From an uncultured Christensenella sp. (GTDB lineage Bacteria > Bacillota > Clostridia > Christensenellales > UBA3700): a DNA stretch of 64,000 nt. The DNA lies in the NCBI GenBank assembly GCA_949284695.1, contig CASDWJ010000005.1, positions 90,093 through 154,092 of the forward strand, given 5' to 3'. Below the pieces are notes generated by a model. The model searched no databases. It was not told the DNA's origin and saw only the letters and a program-made list of their open reading frames with translations. Of this stretch, positions 29,526 through 36,797 are shown piece after piece (the stretch's first letter is position 1; every line of letters starts with the position of its first letter). Both the position numbers and the translations under genes were made by a program.

Positions 29526-30463
29526 AGGTCCTCTTTATGGGCACACCCGATTTCGCGGTGCCGTCGCTCGACGCTATCGTCAGAGCGGGTCACGAAGTAG
29601 TCGGCGTAGTCACTCAGCCGGACAGGGCGAGAAACCGCGGTATCGTGTCATTCTGCCCCGTGAAACAGCGCGCGCTCAAACTCGGGCTCGCGGTCTTTCA
29701 GTACGAAAAGGTAAGGAATGAGGGCGCGGACGAACTGGGCGCGCTCGGCGCGGACGTAATGGTGACCTGCGCGTACGGGCAGATACTCGATCAGAGACTT
29801 CTCGAGCTGACTCCGCACGGGGTGCTCAACGTGCACGCGTCGCTTTTGCCCGCGTACAGGGGATCTTCGCCCATCCAGTGGGCGGTCATCAACGGCGAAA
29901 AGGTCACTGGAATAACCGTGATGAAGACCGCGCTCGGCGTGGATACGGGAGATATACTTTTGCAGAAAGAAGTGGAGATACTCCCCGAAGAAACGGCGGG
30001 AGAACTGTTCGACAGGCTCGCGGTCGAGGGCGGCAAAGCGATCGTAGAAGCGCTTGCGCTCGTAGAGAGCGGCAAAGCCGTCTTTACGCCGCAGGACGAG
30101 TCCGGGGCGAGCCACTTTCCGATGTTCACGAGAGAGAGCGGCAGGATCGATTTTTCAAAGTCTGCGAAAGAACTTGTCGATTTTATCCGAGGCACCAACC
30201 CGTGGCCGTCGGCTTACTGCAGACTCAACGGCAAGATATTCAAGATATGGAAGGCGAGAAAACTCGGCGACAACGAGCCGAGCAACCGCAGATATTACGC
30301 TGAGGGCGAAATGGCTGCCTTCTTCGGCAAGCTGTGCGTCGCCTGCGGAAAAGGCGAATTTTTAGTTTTGCAGGAGGTGCAACTCGAGGGCGGCAAGCGC
30401 ATGTCGGCGGACGATTTCATGCGCGGACACGGCGACCTCAACGGAGTTATGCTTGAACAATGA
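29522..30463 (+). CDS. fmt: Methionyl-tRNA formyltransferase
   Basis: Formylates initiator Met-tRNA using 10-formyl-THF. 313 residues: MGTPDFAVPSLDAIV, catalytic core LNVHASLLPAYRGSSPIQWAVINGE, GVDTGDIL, and the C-terminal OB-like domain after TNPWPSAYC. The start at 29522 gives the canonical N-terminus MKVLFMGTPDF. Both ends are coupled by ATGA. Confidence 0.96.
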   Translation: MKVLFMGTPDFAVPSLDAIVRAGHEVVGVVTQPDRARNRGIVSFCPVKQRALKLGLAVFQYEKVRNEGADELGALGADVMVTCAYGQILDQRLLELTPHGVLNVHASLLPAYRGSSPIQWAVINGEKVTGITVMKTALGVDTGDILLQKEVEILPEETAGELFDRLAVEGGKAIVEALALVESGKAVFTPQDESGASHFPMFTRESGRIDFSKSAKELVDFIRGTNPWPSAYCRLNGKIFKIWKARKLGDNEPSNRRYYAEGEMAAFFGKLCVACGKGEFLVLQEVQLEGGKRMSADDFMRGHGDLNGVMLEQ

Positions 30464-31704
30464 GCGATCTTAAGGTGTGTTACAAAATATTGTCGCAGGT
30501 CTACAAACAACAGGCTTACGGCTCCATATCGCTGACGGGCAAGCTCGGCGAGGCTGAAAACCGCGATTTTGTCACGCGGCTCGTCTACGGCGTGCTCCAG
30601 AACGACGTCAAATTCGACTATTACATAGGCAGAATGACCGCCAAAAAGCCTCAGAACAGCGCGATAATCCTCCTCAAAATAGGAATGTATTGTATCGAGG
30701 ATATGGACAGCATGCCGGATTACGCCGCCGTGAACAACGTCGTCGAACTCACCAAGGAGATAGGCAAACAAGGCTCGAGCGGCTTTATCAACGGGGTTCT
30801 TAAGGCGTTCTGCCGTCAGAGACCCGCGCTGCCCGCAGAAGCGGCGCAGAGACTTTCTGTCGAAGCGTCCGTCCCGCTGTGGATCGTAAAGAATTATATA
30901 AGGCGGTTCGGCGCGGACACTACCAAAGAATTTCTTACCTGCGCGCCTTTCGAGCTCGAACACGCGCGCGTCAATCTCAATCGCACGGATAAAGAACGCG
31001 TCCTCGCAAAACTCGGCGCGGCGGGCGTAGGCATAGTGGACGATCCCGGCAATCCCGATTGCTTTTTTGTGCGCAACTGTCAGAAGTCGAGACAGCTTTT
31101 CGACGCGGGAGAGATAACTTTTCAGTCTCTGACCTCGGTCGAATGTTGCAAGACCGCCGCAGTCAGGAGCGGCGACAGCGTACTCGATATGTGCGCGGCG
31201 CCGGGAGGCAAAAGCGTCTATTTTGCCGGGATAGCCGACGACGTAAAGGTGCTCAGTTGCGACGTGTATCACCACAGACTTGAGCTTATTCAGCAATACG
31301 CGCGCCGTATGGGCGTCAAACTCGACGTCAGACTCATGGACGCGACCGTATACAACAAGGCGCTTGAGGGCGGCTACGACGTCGTGCTTTGCGACGTGCC
31401 TTGCAGCGGCTTCGGCGTTGCGGCAAAAAAGCCCGACGTCTATCTGTTCAAAGACAAAGACAAGATCTTTTCGCTTACGCAGACCCAGTCGAGAATACTC
31501 GAAAACGGCGCGAGATACGTCAAGGCGGGCGGCTCTATCGTATATTCCACCTGTACGCTGATGAAAGAGGAAAACGAAGATATCGTCAAGAAATTCCTCA
31601 AATCGGACAGGCGCTTCACGCTTGAAAGTCAGCACACGTATTTGCCCGACGGCAAAGGCACTGACGGCTTTTTTGTCGCGAAAATGAGGAGAGAAAAAGA
31701 ATGA
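30460..31704 (+). CDS. rsmB: 16S rRNA m5C967 methyltransferase RsmB
   Basis: 414 residues: N-terminal NusB-like RNA-binding domain (~1-130) and C-terminal NOL1/NOP2/Sun methyltransferase with DMCAAPGGKSVYFA (motif I), catalytic VLCDVPCSGFG (motif IV Cys) and IVYSTCTLMKEENE (motif VI Cys). Coupled by ATGA to fmt and rlmN. Confidence 0.95.
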   Translation: MSDLKVCYKILSQVYKQQAYGSISLTGKLGEAENRDFVTRLVYGVLQNDVKFDYYIGRMTAKKPQNSAIILLKIGMYCIEDMDSMPDYAAVNNVVELTKEIGKQGSSGFINGVLKAFCRQRPALPAEAAQRLSVEASVPLWIVKNYIRRFGADTTKEFLTCAPFELEHARVNLNRTDKERVLAKLGAAGVGIVDDPGNPDCFFVRNCQKSRQLFDAGEITFQSLTSVECCKTAAVRSGDSVLDMCAAPGGKSVYFAGIADDVKVLSCDVYHHRLELIQQYARRMGVKLDVRLMDATVYNKALEGGYDVVLCDVPCSGFGVAAKKPDVYLFKDKDKIFSLTQTQSRILENGARYVKAGGSIVYSTCTLMKEENEDIVKKFLKSDRRFTLESQHTYLPDGKGTDGFFVAKMRREKE

Positions 31705-32747
31705 AACTTCTTTGCGACCTCCCGTTCGACGCGCTCGGGGAACTTCTCAAAGGTTACGGTCAGCCGTCTTTCAGGACGAAACAGATCTTTTCGCATATCG
31801 CCGCGGGGCGTGAGCTCGGAGCTATGACTGGCGTGCCAAAAGAGCTTGTGAAAAGGCTTGAGGGCGACGGCTGGCGCGCGCTCGGGCTGAGCGTAGAAAA
31901 GAGCTTTACTTCGTCGCTTGACGGCACGGTCAAATATCTCTACGCGCTCGGAGACGGAAATATCATAGAAGGCGTGCTGATGAAATACAAGTACGGCAAC
32001 ACGCTCTGCGTGTCGACGCAGGTCGGTTGCGCGATGGGATGCGCTTTCTGCGCTTCGACGCTCGGCGGGCTCGTGCGTGATCTGAGCGCGGGCGAGATAC
32101 TTTCGCAGGTGCTCGTAGTCAACGCGCTGAACGCCGGAAAAGACCGCCGCGGAGTGACCAACGTCGTGCTTATGGGAAGCGGCGAGCCGCTCGATAATTA
32201 CGACAACGTGACGGCGTTTCTCGATCTGCTTGCGGACGAACGCGGTATAAACGTATCCAGGCGCAACGTCTCGCTCTCGACCTGCGGACTGTGCGACGGG
32301 ATAAGAAGGCTTGCGGACGAAGGATATTCGCCCGTGCTGACGATATCCCTGCACGCGCCTTTCGACGAGCTGAGAAAGAAGATAATGCCCGTCGCCAATA
32401 AGTACAGCGTGGCTGAGGTCGTCAATGCGGCAAAATACTACTTTGAAAAGACGGGGCGCAGGGTGATTTTCGAATACTCGATGATAGAGGGAGAGAACGA
32501 CACGCGCGAATGTGCGCTCGCGCTTGCGGGACTTCTCAAAGGCTTCCCGAGCCACGTCAACCTGATAAGGCTCAATTACGTCAAGGAGCGCGGACTCAAA
32601 GGGTCGTGCGACGCCGCTATTGACAAATTCTCGAAAATTCTGGATAATAACGGTGTAAGCAATACGGTGAGACGCAGCATGGGGTCGGATATAGAGGGCG
32701 CGTGCGGTCAGCTGAGAAGAAAATACATAAGCAATAAAAGCGAATAA
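31701..32747 (+). CDS. rlmN: 23S rRNA/tRNA adenine-C2 methyltransferase RlmN
   Basis: Radical-SAM enzyme making m2A2503 in 23S rRNA and m2A37 in tRNA. 348 residues: N-terminal RNA-binding part (PSFRTKQIFSHI), cluster cysteines 110, 114 and 117 (CAMGCAFC), MGSGEPLDNYDNV, and the C-terminal catalytic Cys segment TVRRSMGSDIEGACGQL. In many Firmicutes prpC-prkC follows; here the next gene is rsgA. Confidence 0.96.
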   Translation: MKLLCDLPFDALGELLKGYGQPSFRTKQIFSHIAAGRELGAMTGVPKELVKRLEGDGWRALGLSVEKSFTSSLDGTVKYLYALGDGNIIEGVLMKYKYGNTLCVSTQVGCAMGCAFCASTLGGLVRDLSAGEILSQVLVVNALNAGKDRRGVTNVVLMGSGEPLDNYDNVTAFLDLLADERGINVSRRNVSLSTCGLCDGIRRLADEGYSPVLTISLHAPFDELRKKIMPVANKYSVAEVVNAAKYYFEKTGRRVIFEYSMIEGENDTRECALALAGLLKGFPSHVNLIRLNYVKERGLKGSCDAAIDKFSKILDNNGVSNTVRRSMGSDIEGACGQLRRKYISNKSE

Positions 32748-32750
32748 TAA

Positions 32751-32780
32751 TTAGTATCAATTATTATTAAGTAATAAACA
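32751..32780 (+). repeat. AT-rich dispersed repeat, copy 1
   Basis: A 30-bp segment beginning TTAGTATCAATTATTATTAA. It matches 35398-35427 at 28 of 30 positions, and internally consists of 10-bp units of the form TTAKTATYAA. It fills the gap between rlmN and rsgA. Confidence 0.7.
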
Positions 32781-32805
32781 GTAACAATAAACTAAACTTG
32801 CAAAT

Positions 32806-33696
32806 ATGGCTATCGGAACAGTGACGCGCGGACGCATAATAAAAGGCGTTGCGGGCAAATACAGCGTAAAGACTGAATCGGGCGAGATACTCAAGTGTTT
32901 CGCGCGAGGTAAATTGCGCGGCAACGGCGAGCTTTACGTCGGAGACGACGTGGAAGTCGAGGTCATGCGTTCCGAATGTGTGATAAAAGACGTTCTGCCT
33001 CGCAAAAGCATGCTGATAAGACCTTACGTCAGCAATATCGACGGCATCGTCATCGTGATATCGCCTGTTCCCAGACCCGATCTCGAACTTGTCGACAAGC
33101 TGATCATAAGTTGTATTCAGCAAGGGATAGATTCCGTGCTTTGCATAAACAAGAGCGACACCGACGGCGTGGACGCGCTTTACGAAGCCGCAAAAAAAGA
33201 ATACGGCAGGGTAACGACCGTGCTTCTCACGTCTGCGGAAAGCGGCGCGGGTATTGACGAACTCAAGGACATAATCAGAGGCAGATATTATTGCCTTGCG
33301 GGTCAATCCGCTGTGGGTAAATCGTCGCTCGTCAACGCGTTGCTCGGCGAGCGGAAAATGGCAGTCGGCGAGGTCGGAGAAAAAAGCGGCAGAGGCAGGC
33401 ATACGACAAGGCACATCGAGATCTTCGAGACGGATGACGGCACGGAGATCGCAGATACCTGCGGCTTTTCGCGCTTTGAAATTCCGCTTTTCGACCCGAT
33501 GTTCCTCTCCGGTTATTATATCGATTTTGATAAATACCGTGAGAACTGCCGCTTCAGAGGCTGTACGCATACGGTCGAAGAATGTTGCGGGGTAAAAGAG
33601 GCGGTCGAGCTCGGTCAGATACCGCGCGAACGTTACGAGAGATATCTGAAACTGTACGAAGAATTCAACAAGAGATGGGAGAGGAGATATGGCTGA
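32806..33696 (+). CDS. rsgA: Ribosome small subunit GTPase RsgA
   Basis: Circularly permuted GTPase for 30S maturation. 296 residues: N-terminal OB fold, then GTPase motifs in permuted order (NKSD at ~121, P-loop GQSAVGKSSLVNALL at ~166, DTCGFSRFE at ~217), then a zinc-binding tail (CRFRGCTHTVEECCGV). No Shine-Dalgarno precedes the ATG at 32806; a GTG 15 bases later is an alternative start. It overlaps rpe by 8 nt. Confidence 0.95.
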   Translation: MAIGTVTRGRIIKGVAGKYSVKTESGEILKCFARGKLRGNGELYVGDDVEVEVMRSECVIKDVLPRKSMLIRPYVSNIDGIVIVISPVPRPDLELVDKLIISCIQQGIDSVLCINKSDTDGVDALYEAAKKEYGRVTTVLLTSAESGAGIDELKDIIRGRYYCLAGQSAVGKSSLVNALLGERKMAVGEVGEKSGRGRHTTRHIEIFETDDGTEIADTCGFSRFEIPLFDPMFLSGYYIDFDKYRENCRFRGCTHTVEECCGVKEAVELGQIPRERYERYLKLYEEFNKRWERRYG

Positions 33697-34348
33697 CATA
33701 CTGATAGCGCCTTCGATACTTTCCGCAGACTTTGCGGCGATGGGCGATGCTGTGAAAAATCTTGAAAAATGGAATGCGGACTGGGTGCATTGCGACGTTA
33801 TGGACGGCGAGTTTGTACCCAACATCACGTTCGGAATGCCAATGGTCGAGGCGCTCAGACGCAACACGTCGCTCTTTCTCGACGTGCATCTGATGATCGT
33901 CAAACCCGAGCGTTACGTCGAGCGCTTCGTTAAAGCGGGCGCAGATCTCGTGACCTTTCACCCGGAAGCGAGTGAGGACGCTTTTGCTACGGTTGATATG
34001 ATAAGATCTGCGGGTGCAAAAGCGGGAATCGTGCTCAATCCCGACGTGCCTTGCAGTGTTGCCGAAAAGTTTATGGGCAAGGTCGATCTCGTAATGCTTA
34101 TGGGCGTTTTTCCCGGATTCGGAGGACAAAAGTTTATACCCGAAGTGATGGAAAAGATAACCGGACTGAAGGCGATGGCGGCTGGCACCGAAGTGCTTGT
34201 CGAGCTTGACGGCGGAGTCACGCTTGAAAACGCGCCCGAAATGGTGCGCCGCGGTCTCGACGTGATGGTCGCTGGCAATGCCGTGTTCAAAGCGAAAGAT
34301 CCCGCGCTCGCAATACAATGCCTCAAGACGGGCAAGACGTCGTATTGA
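33689..34348 (+). CDS. rpe: Ribulose-phosphate 3-epimerase
   Basis: Interconverts ribulose-5-P and xylulose-5-P in the pentose phosphate pathway. 219 residues, TIM barrel: APSILSADF, HCDVMDGEFVPNITFG, LDVHLMIV, VTFHPEAS, GVFPGFGGQKF and ELDGGVTLENA. The start overlaps rsgA and is preceded by GAGAGGAG. It ends the long operon; in Bacillus thiN and spoVM follow, but here a 1.15-kb non-coding island comes before spoVM. Confidence 0.96.
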   Translation: MADILIAPSILSADFAAMGDAVKNLEKWNADWVHCDVMDGEFVPNITFGMPMVEALRRNTSLFLDVHLMIVKPERYVERFVKAGADLVTFHPEASEDAFATVDMIRSAGAKAGIVLNPDVPCSVAEKFMGKVDLVMLMGVFPGFGGQKFIPEVMEKITGLKAMAAGTEVLVELDGGVTLENAPEMVRRGLDVMVAGNAVFKAKDPALAIQCLKTGKTSY

Positions 34349-34696
34349 CCGATTTATTAAACGGGGTCGGAATCGCACGTTTGAGAACGGCGGCTGAAAA
34401 TTCAACGGCATTAAAAACAAATAAATTCTGAGTTGAATTGGCGGCGGCAAATACGGCGGTCTTACTGTAAACAAGCGTGAATTTTATCGGCAAAGCGGTA
34501 GCTTCAGGTATTACGCGCTGACTAAAATAAGGCGCAAATAATTGCGGCATGCGGTTGAGTTAATGTAGTAAATTTAACTAAAACAGGTATAAATTTTGAC
34601 TTCAATCGGTAGCTGAAAAGGCATAAATATTGAAAGATAACCATATAAACAGTGTCGTAATAAGCGACGATATGAAGTGCAACGGTTAAGAAAATG

Positions 34697-34723
34697 CAAC
34701 CGACTTTTGTCGGTTGTTTTTTT
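34697..34723 (+). terminator. Strong terminator downstream of rpe
   Basis: Perfect 8-bp stem CAACCGAC / GTCGGTTG with a TTTT loop and a seven-T tail. Lies 350 nt after rpe, so it ends either a long 3' UTR or a separate small RNA. Confidence 0.9.
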
Positions 34724-34871
34724 GTGATATGCCATAGTATATCGTCGTGTAAACGCTTTTATTAGGCACAACGGATTGCGGTCGGATCCCGCAAATCGAA
34801 CGCGGCGACATCAGGAGGTTTACGGTAAAGCTCGGACGTGGATAACGATGCCGAACAGAATAGCATAAGCA

Positions 34872-34983
34872 GTCTTTGAGACATCATACCAGACCAGAAT
34901 AATACGAACAAGCCCTGAGGCATCCGCGTGGCGGGAGCAATTTTCGCTGTCGCGTGCAGTTGCTTGTCTCGCAGGGCAAAGAC
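34872..34983. other. Nested inverted repeats, possible structured RNA
   Basis: Outer arms GTCTTTG (34872) and CAAAGAC (34977), then AGACA/TGTCT, CAAGC/GCTTG, alternative GCCCTG/CAGGGC, and inner CGCG/CGCG. The folding alternatives look like an RNA or cruciform; no known RNA family was recognised. Confidence 0.4.
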
Positions 34984-35387
34984 TAATAGTTCAACTCAAT
35001 AAAATCACCGAAACACAAAATAATAATCATCGCCTGGGTAGCCTGCAATTTCAAGTCGTATTTATTACCCCGGCTGTGTTGCATAATGCGAAGCCTGTAT
35101 ATGCACCCGTCACACGGGCAAGGCATTTAACGCAGTAGCTACGGAAATTTGCCACTTTATATCCTGTTCGTATTATTTTATCCTGGTATTATCAATATAA
35201 TCAGATCAAAGAGCATAGCAAAACCGTTGTTAAAAATCAATTCCGATCAAATTGTATTATTAAGTATTATTTAGTTGTGAGTGTCGATATCGAGGCAAAT
35301 TCCGTGTTCCTGAGAAGATAGAGAATGCTTTTGTCGCGCATAGGTCGAGATCTTTATCTGTTAAACAGATAAGTAAAAATCAAAACA

Positions 35388-35427
35388 TTATTATCAATTA
35401 GTATCAATTATTATCAAGTAATAGACA
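35388..35427 (+). repeat. 10-bp direct repeats / dispersed repeat copy 2
   Basis: TTATTATCAA, TTAGTATCAA and TTATTATCAA lie in direct tandem, followed by GTAATAGACA. The last 30 bases match copy 1 at 32751. Confidence 0.75.
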
Positions 35428-35500
35428 AACACAAGTTTAACGTTTGTAACGCGGTCGCATTGGGCGGCATATTATGGAGAGAGTAAAACGGAGGTGCGTT

Positions 35501-35584
35501 ATGAGGATCTATTGCATAAATCCGCCCGAATTTATTAAGGGCATACTGAGAATATTCTGCAGAGCAGGAAAAACCGCAAGATAA
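35501..35584 (+). CDS. spoVM: Stage V sporulation protein SpoVM
   Basis: A 27-codon gene. The product starts MRIYCINPPEFIKGILR and ends in a Cys/basic tail. It aligns without gaps to Bacillus SpoVM (MKFYTIKLPKFLGGIVR), keeping Tyr4, Ile6, Pro9, Phe11, Gly14, Ile15 and Arg17. SpoVM is an amphipathic helix that recognises the curved forespore membrane and recruits SpoIVA for coat assembly. GGAGG lies 6 nt before the ATG. Location between rpe and reverse-oriented rpmB, before asp23-dak-recG, is exactly the Bacillus order. CATATTAT at 35468 could be a sporulation-sigma -10 but its -35 is weak. Synteny and sequence together make this confident. Confidence 0.9.
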   Translation: MRIYCINPPEFIKGILRIFCRAGKTAR

Positions 35585-35792
35585 GGAGTTTGCGAGGGAG
35601 TTTGCATTTGCGCATGATGTCGTCGCCGCTGATGTGAGGCGGGTCGTTATGCCCGTGGCAAAATATCTGTTTGTCAAAATGGCGGGTTAACGTTTTTGCG
35701 GAAGCTATCACTGCGGCATTGACTGAAAGTGATTGCGATTATTTGTACGCTTAAACGGTGTTTTTTTGCCGTTTTATGCGCTTTTCGGCAAT

Positions 35793-35816
35793 AAAAAACG
35801 GACGCATCATGCGCCC
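35793..35816 (-). terminator. Terminator of rpmB
   Basis: On the minus strand GGGCGCA and TGCGTCC pair (one G-T pair) across TGA, followed by six T residues. A weak plus-strand hairpin AAACGG/CCGTTT at 35753-35774 could end spoVM. Confidence 0.8.
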
Positions 35817-35838
35817 GTCGTGTTGCCGCTTATATAAA

Positions 35839-36048
35839 TCAGTCGTTGGATTCGGTTGTCTTATCAGCCTTGTTCATCGTTCTGAGGCATCTGGTGCAGA
35901 CGTAGCCTTTGACCTGCTTTCCTTTTTCGTCTATGAAATCGACTTTCTGGACGTTTGCGCCCCATGCTCTTCTATATTTACGGTTAGAGTGGCTGACCTT
36001 GTTGCCGCTCTGCTGACCTTTACCACAAATACTGCATACTTTGGACAT
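35839..36048 (-). CDS. rpmB: 50S ribosomal protein L28
   Basis: 69 residues: zinc-type L28 with MSKVCSICGKGQQSGNKVSH at the N-terminus and GYVCTRCLR later (two CxxC pairs), and NRKYRRAWGANVQKVDF. On the minus strand AGGAGG precedes the ATG at 36048. As in Bacillus, it runs opposite to spoVM and asp23. Confidence 0.96.
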   Translation of the reverse strand: MSKVCSICGKGQQSGNKVSHSNRKYRRAWGANVQKVDFIDEKGKQVKGYVCTRCLRTMNKADKTTESND

Positions 36049-36083
36049 AGAAAAATCCCTCCTGACTTATTCGTTGCCTAAGT

Positions 36084-36112
36084 ATATTAGCATTTATACT
36101 CAAAAAAATCAA
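36084..36112 (-). promoter_or_regulatory. Promoter of rpmB
   Basis: On the minus strand TTGATT (36112-36107), a 17-bp spacer and TAATAT (36089-36084); leader about 30 nt with a good ribosome site. The next 285 bases up to the asp23 promoter show no gene. Confidence 0.75.
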
Positions 36113-36398
36113 CAGATTTTGATCAGATTTCCAAAATTTTTTGACAAAATATTTATGAATTTTAAACTTTCGCAGGATATTGCCCGCGTTGCGGTCGTGC
36201 AGTCGCGCCGCATGCGTCGGAACAGGCGACTTTTCTGCGTAAATTCTCATTTACCGTCGGAAATTGCGTGATATTCGTGAAAGACCGCCGACGTCAGGCA
36301 CTCTTTTTTGTAAAAATTCAAGTTTTAAAATGCGACTTATTTCTTTTATCCGTGTTAGTTTTCGGCAGTCAGGCGTATATTTATATATAAGTAAACAC

Positions 36399-36427
36399 TT
36401 GCAAAAATATTTTCATTCGTGTAATAT
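36399..36427 (+). promoter_or_regulatory. Promoter giving a leaderless asp23 mRNA
   Basis: TTGCAA (36399-36404), 17-bp spacer, TAATAT (36422-36427), then six bases TAAATT and the ATG at 36434; no Shine-Dalgarno. Confidence 0.78.
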
Positions 36428-36433
36428 TAAATT

Positions 36434-36784
36434 ATGGCAGTAAAGACGACTAACAGATACGGAAGAATTACTATTTCAGACAGCGCCATCGCTATGACGG
36501 CGCACTATTCTGCCGCCGATTGTTACGGCATAGTGGATTTGGTTTCCAGACGTCTGACCGACAGTCTTATCGAACTTTTCAACAAGCAACCCGCTGGGAA
36601 AGGCGTAAAGGTCGAGACGGTAAATAACAAGATATATCTTGAGTTGTATGTAGTTCTCAGAGACGGCGTAAACGTCGAAGCGGTCTGCGATTCCGTACGC
36701 AGTACCGTCAAGTACGACGTGGAGACTTACACGGGCATGCGTGTGAGCGGTATAGTTGTGAACGTCGTCGGCGTGAGACTTTAA
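36434..36784 (+). CDS. Asp23/Gls24 family envelope stress protein (YloU)
   Basis: 116 residues of the Asp23 family; the Bacillus counterpart YloU sits at the same place. Typical start KTTNRYGRITISDSAIAMTA followed by DCYGIVDLVSR and the late VRSTVKYDVETYTGMRVSGI segment. Usually encoded next to the DAK kinase protein, as here. Exact role is unsettled. The start is fixed by homology and by the leaderless promoter. Confidence 0.92.
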   Translation: MAVKTTNRYGRITISDSAIAMTAHYSAADCYGIVDLVSRRLTDSLIELFNKQPAGKGVKVETVNNKIYLELYVVLRDGVNVEAVCDSVRSTVKYDVETYTGMRVSGIVVNVVGVRL

Positions 36785-36797
36785 TGGAGAAATATTG

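Larger units (their letters stand above)
34349..35387 (+). other. AT-rich region without a convincing protein gene
   Basis: Composition differs from flanking genes and stops are frequent on the plus strand. It holds a strong terminator (34697-34723), nested inverted repeats (34872-34983), a shorter inverted repeat AATTCAAC ... GTTGAATT near 34397-34440 and a CCCGT-CACACGGG hairpin near 35107. Two overlapping minus-strand frames (34762-34990 region) are open but lack a ribosome site. It may be an interspersed element, an untranslated RNA, or decayed sequence where thiN sits in relatives. Confidence 0.5.

Noticed and set aside
34762-34923. 53-codon minus-strand frame in the non-coding island
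   Set aside because: No ribosome site or promoter, unusual codon pattern, and an overlapping frame is equally open; treated as part of the island rather than a gene.
35107-35120. CCCGT-CACACGGG motif considered as part of a CRISPR or riboswitch
   Set aside because: Single small hairpin without repeats, spacers or a recognisable aptamer; no CRISPR arrays or cas genes occur in the window.
35550-35690. 46-codon plus-strand open frame overlapping the end of spoVM
   Set aside because: It lacks an early start codon and ribosome site, so it is not called as a gene.
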